This document shows positions 18,704 to 26,992 of a DNA stretch of 64,000 nt, piece after piece (position 1 is the first letter of the stretch; each line of letters opens with the position of its first letter). The notes beneath the pieces are model-generated. The model did not search any database. It had not been told where the DNA came from and saw only the letters and a program-made list of their open reading frames with translations. The stretch is from Lewinellaceae bacterium (GTDB lineage Bacteria > Bacteroidota > Bacteroidia > Chitinophagales > Saprospiraceae). A program made the translations under genes and the position numbers. Location of the stretch: NCBI GenBank assembly GCA_020636375.1, contig JACJXZ010000008.1, positions 347,056-411,055 on the forward strand, written 5' to 3'.

Positions 18704-19250
18704 AGCAAAGGCCGAAAATGCCTGATCACCCTTCAGAGCCTGTTCCGAATTCATTTCGGAAGTCGGGGCAAAATCAGGCATTTTCGGCCGGGTGGTAAAT
18801 AGTTGCGATTATCGCCTGCATTCCGGCCTTGGCCGGGACTGTTCAAACTGCTGTGTTTCCCGCCTGCCTGCCTACCTGGCAGTAATGGCAGGCAGGCTGT
18901 GCCGCAGGCCGGCAGGTTTTGTTTTGAACCGCAGGGGGCGCGGAGAACCACAGAGCTTGTCCGGCTGACCATACGGGAGCGCAAGCGGCTGTGGTTCAGC
19001 GCCTTACCCTGTGGCTCTCTGCGCCTGCCAGGCCGGCTGGCGACTGGCTAGGCGGGCAGGCAGGTTCCCTGCGGTTAAGAAAATGCGGGTTGACACAGTT
19101 TTTTGAACAGGCCCTCTTGATCGAAGTTAGCAATCAATAACCAATAACGCCCTTTGGCACCCCACGTGCGAATAACTTCAATACCTCCGATCCGGCTTCG
19201 ACAGTCCATTCTTCGTACCTTTGCCCGATAACCAGTTCAAACTTTTGCCC
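18704..19250. repeat. Palindrome-rich intergenic region upstream of hutI
   Basis: No gene. A perfect 17-bp inverted repeat (GGCCGAAAATGCCTGAT at 18710-18726 and its complement at 18773-18789) encloses a smaller one (TTCCGAA ... TTCGGAA). Then come CCTGCC/GGCAGG-rich palindromes at about 18860-18920 and 19025-19070, and the word-like stretch AATCAATAACCAATAACGCC at about 19130-19151 just before hutI. A TTTACCACCCGGC block is shared in inverted form with the sequence left of the IS, so several copies of one repeat family are present. Confidence 0.7.
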
Positions 19251-20576
19251 ATGCCCAGCCTCCTCATCCGAAATATCAAAACCCTGGTGCTGGCCGAAGC
19301 CACGCCCCGTCCCTTTGTGGCCGGCAGTGCCATGCAGCGCCTCCCTTTGCTGCACGATGCCTATCTCCTGGCTGAAGGCGGCCGGTTCGCCGGTTTCGGG
19401 CCGATGGCCGAATGCCCGGAGCGGGCGGATCAGTTTGTCGACGCCGGCGGCGGTTTTGTTTTTCCGAGTTGGTGCGATTCCCATACCCACCTCGTTTTTG
19501 CCGCCAGCCGGGAGCAGGAGTTTGTGGACCGCATCAAGGGCCTGAGCTACGAAGAGATCGCCCGGCGGGGCGGCGGCATCCTCAACTCCGCCCGGCGGCT
19601 GCGGGAAACATCCGAAGAAGAACTGCTGGCGTCCGCCCTGGGGCGCATCCGGGAGGTCGAAGCGCTGGGCACCGGGGCAGTCGAGATCAAGAGCGGCTAC
19701 GGGCTGACGCTGGAAAGCGAGCTGAAGATGCTCCGGGTGATCCAACGCCTCAAAGCGGAAACCGCCATGCCCGTTAAGGCCACCTTCCTGGGCGCGCACG
19801 CCCTGCCGGCGGAATACCGCGGGCAGCGGGAAGGGTATATCCGGCTGATCATCGACGATATGCTGCCGCGCATTGCCGGCGAGGGGCTGGCCGATTACAT
19901 CGACGCTTTCTGCGAGAAAGGTTTCTTCACGGTTGCCGAGACGGAGCAGCTCATAGAAGCCGGCGCCCGCTACGGGCTTAAGGCGAAGGTGCACGTCAAC
20001 CAGTTCAACAGCCTGGGTGCCGTGCCCGCCTGCGTTCAACGAGGCGCCCTTTCCGTCGACCACCTGGAGGTAGTGAGCGATGCCGATATCGAAAGCCTGA
20101 AGGATAGCGCTACCATGCCCACCCTGCTGCCCTCGGCCCCGTTCTTCCTCAGCGACCCTTACCAGCCCGCCCGCCGGCTGATCGACGCCGGCCTACCCGT
20201 CGCCCTGGCCACGGATTACAACCCCGGCTCCACGCCATCGGGCAAGATGCAGTTCGTGGTGTCGCTTGCCTGCATCAAATGCGGCATGCTGCCGGAAGAG
20301 GCCATCCACGCCGCCACCCTCAACGGGGCCCGGGCTATGGAACTGGAGCGGGAGTGCGGCAGCATTGCCGTAGGCAAACTGGCCAATTTCTTCATCACGC
20401 CTCCGATACCTTCGGTGGCCTACCTGCCGTACGCTTTTGGCAGCGACCTGGTAGAGCGGGCGTTTCTGAGGGGGGAGATGGTGGCGGATAAAAGAAGGGG
20501 GGGGGTAGGCACATTATATCGAAGTTGTTTTATTATCGCACTTAAGCATAAGTTTTTTTGCCGACATTGTCGTTGA
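19251..20576 (+). CDS. hutI: Imidazolonepropionase
   Basis: Converts 4-imidazolone-5-propanoate to N-formimino-L-glutamate, the third step of histidine degradation, in the cytosol. An amidohydrolase fold is shown by the metal-binding DSHTHLVFAASREQEF, the family block GAVEIKSGYGLTLESELKM, FLGAHALPAEYRG, VHVNQFNSLGAVPACVQRG followed by DHLEVVS, and the late ATDYNPGS aspartate. I start at the ATG 19251 (MPSLLIRNIKTLVLAE) rather than the TTG 30 bases earlier. As read the protein is 441 residues, ~20 longer than usual: a run of nine G at 20497-20505 shifts the frame past a TAG at 20506 that would end the protein at 418 residues if the run had eight. The extra tail (GTLYRSCFIIAL...) looks non-native. 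No other hut gene is in view. Confidence 0.95.
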   Translation: MPSLLIRNIKTLVLAEATPRPFVAGSAMQRLPLLHDAYLLAEGGRFAGFGPMAECPERADQFVDAGGGFVFPSWCDSHTHLVFAASREQEFVDRIKGLSYEEIARRGGGILNSARRLRETSEEELLASALGRIREVEALGTGAVEIKSGYGLTLESELKMLRVIQRLKAETAMPVKATFLGAHALPAEYRGQREGYIRLIIDDMLPRIAGEGLADYIDAFCEKGFFTVAETEQLIEAGARYGLKAKVHVNQFNSLGAVPACVQRGALSVDHLEVVSDADIESLKDSATMPTLLPSAPFFLSDPYQPARRLIDAGLPVALATDYNPGSTPSGKMQFVVSLACIKCGMLPEEAIHAATLNGARAMELERECGSIAVGKLANFFITPPIPSVAYLPYAFGSDLVERAFLRGEMVADKRRGGVGTLYRSCFIIALKHKFFCRHCR

Positions 20577-20593
20577 CCGGAGATTTCCTTAAA

Positions 20594-20863
20594 TTGCGGT
20601 GGACTTGCTTGCTAACAGGGACTCGTAAGGGGGGAGCAAGGCCTGCTGTTGGCAGCTTCGGTCGGGTACGGACACGGTCGTTTGTAGACGGGTATAAACG
20701 GTTACAAACGGATAGAAACATGGGTTGCCCAGGTGCGGATTTGTGTTTGAAGAGGGGCGCTCTGCTTATGGGAGTTGGGGGAGGAAAGGTGCCTATTGGA
20801 GATATACACGTACTTCGCCTTTTTGTGTAGACGGAGTTGCGTGTACGCACAAGTTCACCGCAA
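20594..20863 (+). ncRNA. Candidate structured RNA upstream of the reverse transcriptase
   Basis: The ~310 bp between hutI and the RT start have no convincing gene. TTGCGGTGGACTTG (20594-20607) pairs over its whole 14 nt, with one G-U, with CAAGTTCACCGCAA (20850-20863), which lies 26 bases before the RT ATG. Inside are CGTTTGTA/TACAAACG (20679-20710 region, 16-nt loop), GCTAACAG/CTGTTGGC (about 20611-20654), TGGG/CCCA (about 20721-20731) and TGCGT/ACGCA (about 20838-20849). The stretch is much richer in G than the RT gene. Several defence RTs (DRT2, DRT9) and retrons use an RNA encoded just upstream; that this is such an RNA is inference. Confidence 0.45.
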
Positions 20864-20889
20864 CTAAAAAGAAAAAAGAAACGAAACTC

Positions 20890-22545
20890 ATGAAGGATAT
20901 ATTCACATATAAATCACTAAGATTATCATATGAAAGGGTACTAAAATCCTCTACTGGTGATGTGAGAAATTCCTTCGGGGAATCTTTATATAAAATAAAA
21001 TTAAAAGAGAATTTAGAGGATTTAAGCAAAAGATTGCAAGAGGGAAAATATACTCCGAGCAGACCATTTAAATATTACGAACCGAAGCAAATAGGAACTC
21101 AAAGAGTAAAAACTGTTCTAAGCATTGAAGATTCAATTGTTTACCAAGCAATTTCTAACCATATTGCTGAGAAAGTCTATGATGAATTAGAAAAAACATC
21201 GAAAAATGTATTTGGAAATATCCTCCATGAAAATGTGAAAAAAGGAGTTACTCTTCTTGATGAATTCAACCCGGATTATAAATTTTTTAAAAACTACGTC
21301 CCATTGTTCAATGAATTTGTTAATTCAGTTAACAAGCAAATTGAGGGAGAAAATCTAAAATTCAAACTTGATACTGATATTACTGGGTTTTTTGACTCAA
21401 TCCCACATTCAAGTTTGGCATTTATTTTACAAGAGAGAAAAGTTGATAATTCAATAATTGAGTTACTCCTTATTTGCTTAAATATGTGGAGTGGAACAAG
21501 AAATTCACCTACATTCCAAGTTGGCATCCCACAAGGACCAATTGCCTCGTTTTTTGTAGCAAATTTGCTACTACACAATTTGGATACAAAAATGATTCGA
21601 GAAAATTTTTCATACTATCGATATACTGATGATATGAAAATTTATGCAAATGATAAGACTGAATTAGAAGGAGCATTGGTAATTATTGACTCATTCTTAA
21701 AAGACCATTCTCTTTCAATTAATTCAAAGAAAACATTAATAGAGATAGTATCCGAGGATAAAGAAAAGGAGAGAAAAAAATCATTAAAGAATCAAAGTTT
21801 GAAAGAAATTGTTTTGACAGAAGATGAAAAAGCTCTTATTGAAAATGAATATTTTGAAGAATATGAAAACCATAAAGAATATTTTGAGCTAAACGTAGAA
21901 CCGGATGAAGCTCTAAAAATTATCAAACGAAGAATAGATGAAATAGAGAATGATATTTATCATCGATTTTATGAATACATAAAGAATGGTTATTTTGAAA
22001 TCGATAATGTTGAATCTTTCGAGGATGACCTATTAGATGCAGCATATATTTGGAGGGCATATGTAAGATTATTATTTGAGTATGACAAAGAAATATCTCT
22101 GAACAAAAAACTTGTTCCAATCTGGATTGCAGGATTGAACACTCTTTATTGGAGAGCTAATCATTTTTGCTGGAATCTTAACAAGTACAAGTTAGGAAAT
22201 AATTACCGCTCCATAATTTCCAAAATAAAAACAGCTTATAAAAGGTTCGAATGGGTTGAATATCAAACCAATATTTTGTTTATAAATAACCTAAATATCT
22301 ATCAGGAAGATTGTAAGAAAATTGTGGATAGAATAAAAATTGAGGATTCTCCTCTTATAAGGTTGTCACTATATAAAATTCTTTTAACTCACTTGAAAGA
22401 AGCTGATGAGCTATGGAGTATGACAAGAGACTTAATCAAGAATGATAAAGAACCATACATAAGGTACACCCTTTCTGATTGGATTTTATATTTCAAGAGA
22501 GGCGATTTATCTGTTAGCCTTATTAAATCTTGGTTTAGCGTATGA
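20890..22545 (+). CDS. Reverse transcriptase of the unknown-group/defence type
   Basis: 551 residues from the ATG at 20890; the frame extends upstream but through the GC-rich non-coding leader. RT motifs are in order: VLSIEDSIVYQAISNHIAEK (~76-95), motif A DTDITGFFDSIPHSSL with D163 (~161-176), motif B GIPQGPIASFF (~212-222), motif C YRYTDDMKIYA with D247/D248 (~244-253). The YTDD box is a variant of YADD/YVDD. There is no maturase/X-HNH domain, so it is not a group II intron protein, and it is too long for a typical retron RT. Residues ~290-551 are a Lys/Glu-rich, apparently all-helical region, as in Abi/DRT enzymes. The stop overlaps the next start (ATGA), indicating coupled translation. 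Composition is strongly AT-rich, unlike hutI, so it was acquired by transfer. Antiviral role is inferred. Confidence 0.88.
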   Translation: MKDIFTYKSLRLSYERVLKSSTGDVRNSFGESLYKIKLKENLEDLSKRLQEGKYTPSRPFKYYEPKQIGTQRVKTVLSIEDSIVYQAISNHIAEKVYDELEKTSKNVFGNILHENVKKGVTLLDEFNPDYKFFKNYVPLFNEFVNSVNKQIEGENLKFKLDTDITGFFDSIPHSSLAFILQERKVDNSIIELLLICLNMWSGTRNSPTFQVGIPQGPIASFFVANLLLHNLDTKMIRENFSYYRYTDDMKIYANDKTELEGALVIIDSFLKDHSLSINSKKTLIEIVSEDKEKERKKSLKNQSLKEIVLTEDEKALIENEYFEEYENHKEYFELNVEPDEALKIIKRRIDEIENDIYHRFYEYIKNGYFEIDNVESFEDDLLDAAYIWRAYVRLLFEYDKEISLNKKLVPIWIAGLNTLYWRANHFCWNLNKYKLGNNYRSIISKIKTAYKRFEWVEYQTNILFINNLNIYQEDCKKIVDRIKIEDSPLIRLSLYKILLTHLKEADELWSMTRDLIKNDKEPYIRYTLSDWILYFKRGDLSVSLIKSWFSV

Positions 22546-23186
22546 TGAATTTAGAGAACTTGAATTATTTGAAAGAGACTATTGAGTCTGGTGGAAGTTT
22601 ATCCCAAAAGATGAAATCTTTAGTAACAGACTTAGTAGATGAAAAAATAAATCATATTTCAGATTCTACGGATTCTTTCGTCATCTTTTATGAAGATGTA
22701 ATACAAAGGCAGTTAGCTGTAATTTTCAAAGAAATTCTCTCGGAAGCTGATTACGCTAATTCTTCTGAGCATGCCAAAGTTTGTCTGTCTATTTGTGGAA
22801 CATTCAAAGATTTACCAAAAAATGCTAAGGTTGGAGCTTGGCTAAGTGATGCGCTAAAATTCGTAGATTATCTTATTCTCCATTACATACAAGAAGTTAA
22901 AAAAGACATAATCAATCCTGATGATTACACAGGTGAAAAGAGTAATTTTGGCGAAGAGAGGAGACGTTATGACAAGTTTAAATCCTATGAAAGACCTATC
23001 TCTGATGCAGGTGCTTGGTTAGAACATTTATATACTATAAGAAGTAGAATACAGCATAACACAACTGTAAATAAAAAATCAGGAAAGCATACCTTAAAGC
23101 TGCCACAGTATAATCAAATTCAAAAAACTATCAGTTCCAAATATCCCAAAATACTAAATCTAATAGAACATATTTATAAAGAATGA
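22542..23186 (+). CDS. Small RT-associated protein with HEPN-like R-x4-H motif
   Basis: 214 residues; ATG 22542 overlaps the RT stop (a second ATG directly follows at 22545). I do not recognise a named family. The sequence is largely helical, and near the C terminus has WLEHLYTIRSRIQHNTTV: Arg167-x4-His172 within a helix matches the R-x4-6-H catalytic signature of HEPN ribonucleases (compare IRNRIVH-type motifs). No signal peptide or membrane helix is seen. Tight coupling to the RT suggests the two form one system, with this protein as effector or regulator; the lactococcal AbiA protein is a known case of an RT joined to a HEPN domain. HEPN assignment rests on this motif and predicted helicity only. 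Confidence 0.72.
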   Translation: MMNLENLNYLKETIESGGSLSQKMKSLVTDLVDEKINHISDSTDSFVIFYEDVIQRQLAVIFKEILSEADYANSSEHAKVCLSICGTFKDLPKNAKVGAWLSDALKFVDYLILHYIQEVKKDIINPDDYTGEKSNFGEERRRYDKFKSYERPISDAGAWLEHLYTIRSRIQHNTTVNKKSGKHTLKLPQYNQIQKTISSKYPKILNLIEHIYKE

Positions 23187-23191
23187 AAGCA

Positions 23192-23260
23192 GCGGTGAAC
23201 AACATGTATGTGTTCATGTCGGGCAAAAGCCCGCCACGCCACATACACGAACCGTTAGCG
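23192..23260 (+). repeat. attC-like long hairpin after the RT operon
   Basis: Directly after the HEPN-like gene: TGTATGTG (23205-23212) pairs with CACATACA (23240-23247), the tip is CGGGC-AAAA-GCCCG (23220-23233), and the base has GTGAAC on the left and ACCGTTAGCG on the right. An AAC...GTTA pair around a bulged hairpin is the layout of integron attC sites, but the core boxes do not fully match the RYYYAAC/GTTRRRY consensus and no integrase is in view. It could also serve as the RT-operon terminator. Confidence 0.45.
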
Positions 23261-23292
23261 AAAATCATTAAACAAATCAAAGAATTTAAACT

Positions 23293-25890
23293 ATGAATCA
23301 AGTTAAAATTTTTGCTACGGTTTTAATGGTATTGATTACGTATAGCACCAATGCCCAAATTGAAAAAATGGCAAAAGATGCTTCAATTGTTGTGGAAGGT
23401 ATTGTTTTGTCAAAAAATGCATTTTGAATCAAGAAAGGACGAGAATCTATACTGACAACAAGGTTCTCGTCAAATCCGTATTTAAGGGAGTGCCTTCAGA
23501 CTCGATTCTATCAGTAGTAACAATTGGAGGGAGGTAGAAGACTATTTTCAATTTCAAACCCACGCGATTGAGCTACAACCCAACCAGAAAGGATACTTCT
23601 TCTTAAAAAGATGGATTGGACAATAGATTCAGATTAGTAAATGATTCCTATGGCTTTTGTTCTCAAAACCGAGACCTGAATCCTAAGGTCTATATAGAGG
23701 GAAAACATACTCAAAGATTAAGTTTGAAGAAGAGATTATCAAAGAAAACCCGATTTCCCAAGATCAGTTTCGAGGAACACCTTCTGGTAAATAGTACTCA
23801 GGCATTTGAAGAAAGAGATTCTTGTGAGATTTTTCCGTTCATTGAAAGTGATATTGCGATAGAATTTTCGTTCGACAATGTCCAATATACAGAGAACTTT
23901 ACTCATATTGAATTTGACGTGATGGCAGAAGTCAATACGTCACCTGAAATTTGGGAAAGGGAATTTATTTATCAAATATTCTGAGGAATTTGGCAGTACA
24001 GTTGTCTCAGAACGAAACCGTAGAGATTACAAAAGGGAGATACTACAAAATGACCTATATAGCATCACTTATCAGGATGCTTCGAGCCAGACCATTTCTG
24101 TGGTGGCAGATTCCGAATATGGTTCCAATGAACTCTCACTTTCTCTCAGCAAGCCCTGAATCCATTCTGCATATCAAATTGAAAATTGAGGATTTTTCCC
24201 AAATAGGGAGTATCTCATTTGATGACATAGACATTTCAGGGCAGGTATATTATTGGTGTCGAGGCAGCTACCAACTATTTGACGAAGTAGCCTTAGACGG
24301 ACCAATTACAAGTACAGAATCGCAACCCGGTTCAGAGGTTGGAATTACTTATACCTTTGAGAACCTAACGGCAATAAATAATAACACGGAGTTACAATTT
24401 GATATTTTTGCTGTAGCAGAAGCACCTACAAATTATTCTGTTGGCTATGTCTATGTAGAATACAATTCTCTAGGATTTCCCTCAAATCAAGTATCTGGTG
24501 GTACGTTACAATTTACCAGAGGAGAGATTATTGGCGATCAGAATACGTATGATGTTGAAATATTAGATTATAATGGAAGTGGATTTCTTATCCATTCAAC
24601 ACCATTATTATTTGATGCGGACCCGAGCAATCTATTTAATCTTGGCACAGAACCGAAGAAGTACGCCAAAGTTGTTTTAGATGTAAGTAATTGTGACGCT
24701 AATGCTAATCTGATATTTGACGAGATGCAAATGAATGATGACAGGAGTACTCATTATACAGGCGGTACACCAATTCCATTTGAATTTTATGATCCTATTG
24801 TGGCTGATGACGAAGAAACAGGGAAAATATGTGGTTGCTCAAATCCTATTATTTCAGGATTCACACCAGATAATATTCCGGCAGGAAATGGCGACATCTT
24901 AACTATTACGGGCTCTAATTTTGGAAACTGGTCTTCTACAGAATCAAATGTATGGTTTAAGAACGGTGATGATGGGAGTAATACATGGATGAGAAAGACA
25001 TCCTGTAAGAGACTTTTTTGGAATAATATTATTCATTGGACGGATACTGAAATACAAGTAAGAGTTCCTTCTGTCGATGCAGAGCAATCGATTCGAAAAC
25101 CTGCCGCAAGTGGAAAGTTTAAAGTGGAAAATGCTTGTGGAGAGGATGAATCAAATGAAATTTTAACGATTCCTTATGCGGTTATGAACCGTAGAGGGGC
25201 AGGGCAGCAAGCAAAAGAAGATTGTACTAAAAGAATTGAATGACGGAGGTATATGCTTTACCTATAAGGGAGACAATAATCCTTCAACTAATAACGACCT
25301 TCCTGCTTGGATAAGAACCGAGTTTAAAAATGCTCTAAATGCTTGGTGTCCAAATACTAAGATCAGTTTTTTCATTAGCGATGTAGATGAGGATTTAAAC
25401 GGTACAAACCCTGATGATAACATCAATATCATCATTGAAGAATCAGTAACAACAGAAAATGGAGGTGCTGCACTTTTATTTACTGGTAGAACAGTCTTAT
25501 GTGAAACTGGACAAGAGGAAGGTTATTACATAACAGATATGGATATTATAATTGACCCCTCTTGGACAGGGATGGCTTTTCCTGAACCAAAGGATAAAAT
25601 TAATATGCGTAAAGTAAGTTCAAGCATGAATTAGGGCATGCATATGATAAACCATGCAGTAATCCCGGGAGTGTTTCAACCCTATAATCAATCAATAGTT
25701 TACTGGTCATTTACGGCTACATCCACTGGCGGAAACAATGTAACTATTAAGCCTGGCGACATTACGGGCGCTAACCAAGTCTTTCCGAATAGCCAAAAGT
25801 ATTATCTGCAAGTTGTGGGATTCCAATTCAAGATTCCTCTCAATGTGGAGGAAATTGTCGAACTCTCATTCGGTTATTGGATAAACTAGT
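23293..25890 (+). pseudogene. Secreted metalloprotease with IPT/TIG domain, multiply frameshifted and 3'-truncated
   Basis: The gene begins at 23293 with a signal peptide (VKIFATVLMVLITYSTNAQ) but stops after 44 residues; the rest continues through other frames (23430-23615 broken, 23616-23984, 23951-25243, 25236-25634, 25638-25889). Residues from about 24840-25180 form an IPT/TIG-like Ig domain (NIPAGNGDILTITGSNFG). A metzincin-like zinc site HELGHA lies at 25608-25660 and is cut by a frameshift; restoring the frame gives HELGHAHMINH. At about 25850 the sequence runs directly into the Fic gene, so its 3' part was lost by deletion. Codon use is AT-rich like the rest of the island. Clearly non-functional. 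Confidence 0.8.
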
Positions 25891-26797
25891 AGATAAGAAA
25901 TTGGTCACAAGAAAAGGAATAAATAAGGGAACTAAATACTCGTTATCTAAATCGTATGGAATTATGCATTCTATAGATATTGATGAATACTTTTCAAAAG
26001 ATATTGACGACCGGGATATTATCAGCTCTTTCAATCATGACCTGCTTAAAAAAGACTTATATCATGTCAATTTATTTACGGATTCAGAATTAATAAAATT
26101 AGATGATTTGCAAAAAATATATTTACGAAATATCAGTGAACTGACTTCAGAAGAATACTTAAAAGAGATAGAAAGATTAGCCATTGACTTAAGCTGGAAA
26201 TCTTCTCAAATTGAAGGAAATACATATTCATTACTAGAGACTGAACGCTTATTAAAAGAAAAGCAAACGGCATCAGGAAAAAGTAAAGATGAAGCAGTAA
26301 TGCTTCTTAATCACAAGGATGCAATAGATTTCATAGTTGAAAATCCAGAGTATCTAAAAGAGTTGTCAATTCGGCGAATTGAAGACATTCATAGTTTATT
26401 GACAAAAGAACTAGCGATAAGCCGCAATTTAAGACATAGAAGAGTTGGTATTACAGGGACAAATTATCGGCCATTAGATAATGAATTTCAGATTAAAGAA
26501 GCCTTTGAAAATATGTGCCAGTTAATAAATTCAAAGAAGAATATATTTGAAAAGGCATTAATAGCATTAGTGCTAATTTCATATATTCAAGGTTTTATGG
26601 ATGGGAATAAACGAACAGCAAGAATTACAAGTAATGCGATACTTATTGCTAATAGATATTGTCCAATATCATTCAGGACAGTAGATTCCATTGATTATAA
26701 GAAAGCGATGTTAATTTTTTATGAGAGAAATAACATAACTGCCTTTAAGCGAATATTCATTGATCAATTTGAGTTTGCTGTGAAAACATATTTTTAA
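25850..26797 (+). CDS. Fic-family protein, N-terminally truncated, Fic motif lacking the catalytic His
   Basis: The frame is open from about 25850; usable starts are a TTG at 25877 (306 residues) or ATG 25964. The first residues (RTLIRLLDKLVDKKLVTRKG) are the end of a winged helix cut off by the junction with the metalloprotease remnant, so the original N terminus is missing. The body has the inhibitory-helix motif SSQIEGN [(S/T)xxxE(G/N)], the Fic core and the motif YIQGFMDGNKRTAR. In active Fic AMP-transferases this reads HPFxDGNxRxxR; here Gln replaces His, which should abolish normal AMPylation. Family: transfer of AMP or related groups to Tyr/Ser/Thr. This copy may be a decaying gene or a non-catalytic variant. 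Confidence 0.8.
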   Translation, partial: GNCRTLIRLLDKLVDKKLVTRKGINKGTKYSLSKSYGIMHSIDIDEYFSKDIDDRDIISSFNHDLLKKDLYHVNLFTDSELIKLDDLQKIYLRNISELTSEEYLKEIERLAIDLSWKSSQIEGNTYSLLETERLLKEKQTASGKSKDEAVMLLNHKDAIDFIVENPEYLKELSIRRIEDIHSLLTKELAISRNLRHRRVGITGTNYRPLDNEFQIKEAFENMCQLINSKKNIFEKALIALVLISYIQGFMDGNKRTARITSNAILIANRYCPISFRTVDSIDYKKAMLIFYERNNITAFKRIFIDQFEFAVKTYF

Positions 26798-26870
26798 TAA
26801 TGCGCAGAACATTACGCATGCGATCATCGGGTCTAAACGGACGGCACAGCCCATGCGCCAGACGTTAAAG
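26798..26870 (+). repeat. attC-like hairpin at the right end of the AT-rich island
   Basis: Right after the Fic stop, GAACATTACGCATGCG on the left and CCCATGCGCCAGACGTTAAAG on the right can pair through ATGCG/CGCAT around a TCGGGTCTAAACGGACGG tip. It has the AAC...GTTA layout of the hairpin at 23192-23260. Base composition returns to GC-rich a few tens of bases later, so it marks the island boundary. Confidence 0.4.
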
Positions 26871-26992
26871 TTATCAGGTTTTGAAAAAAACTTGCCCCCC
26901 GGCTTCCCGGGAAAGTAATTTGCCGGAAATAGCGCGTTTTTAAAAGAGTAACCGTAATTTCAGGCCGTTTGAATACAAAACGCCTGATTGCT

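Noticed and set aside
20594..22545. Classical retron (msr-msd plus RT)
   Set aside because: The RT is far longer than retron RTs and I see no clear branching-G context or retron-specific motifs; the long-range repeat is kept as a general structured-RNA candidate.
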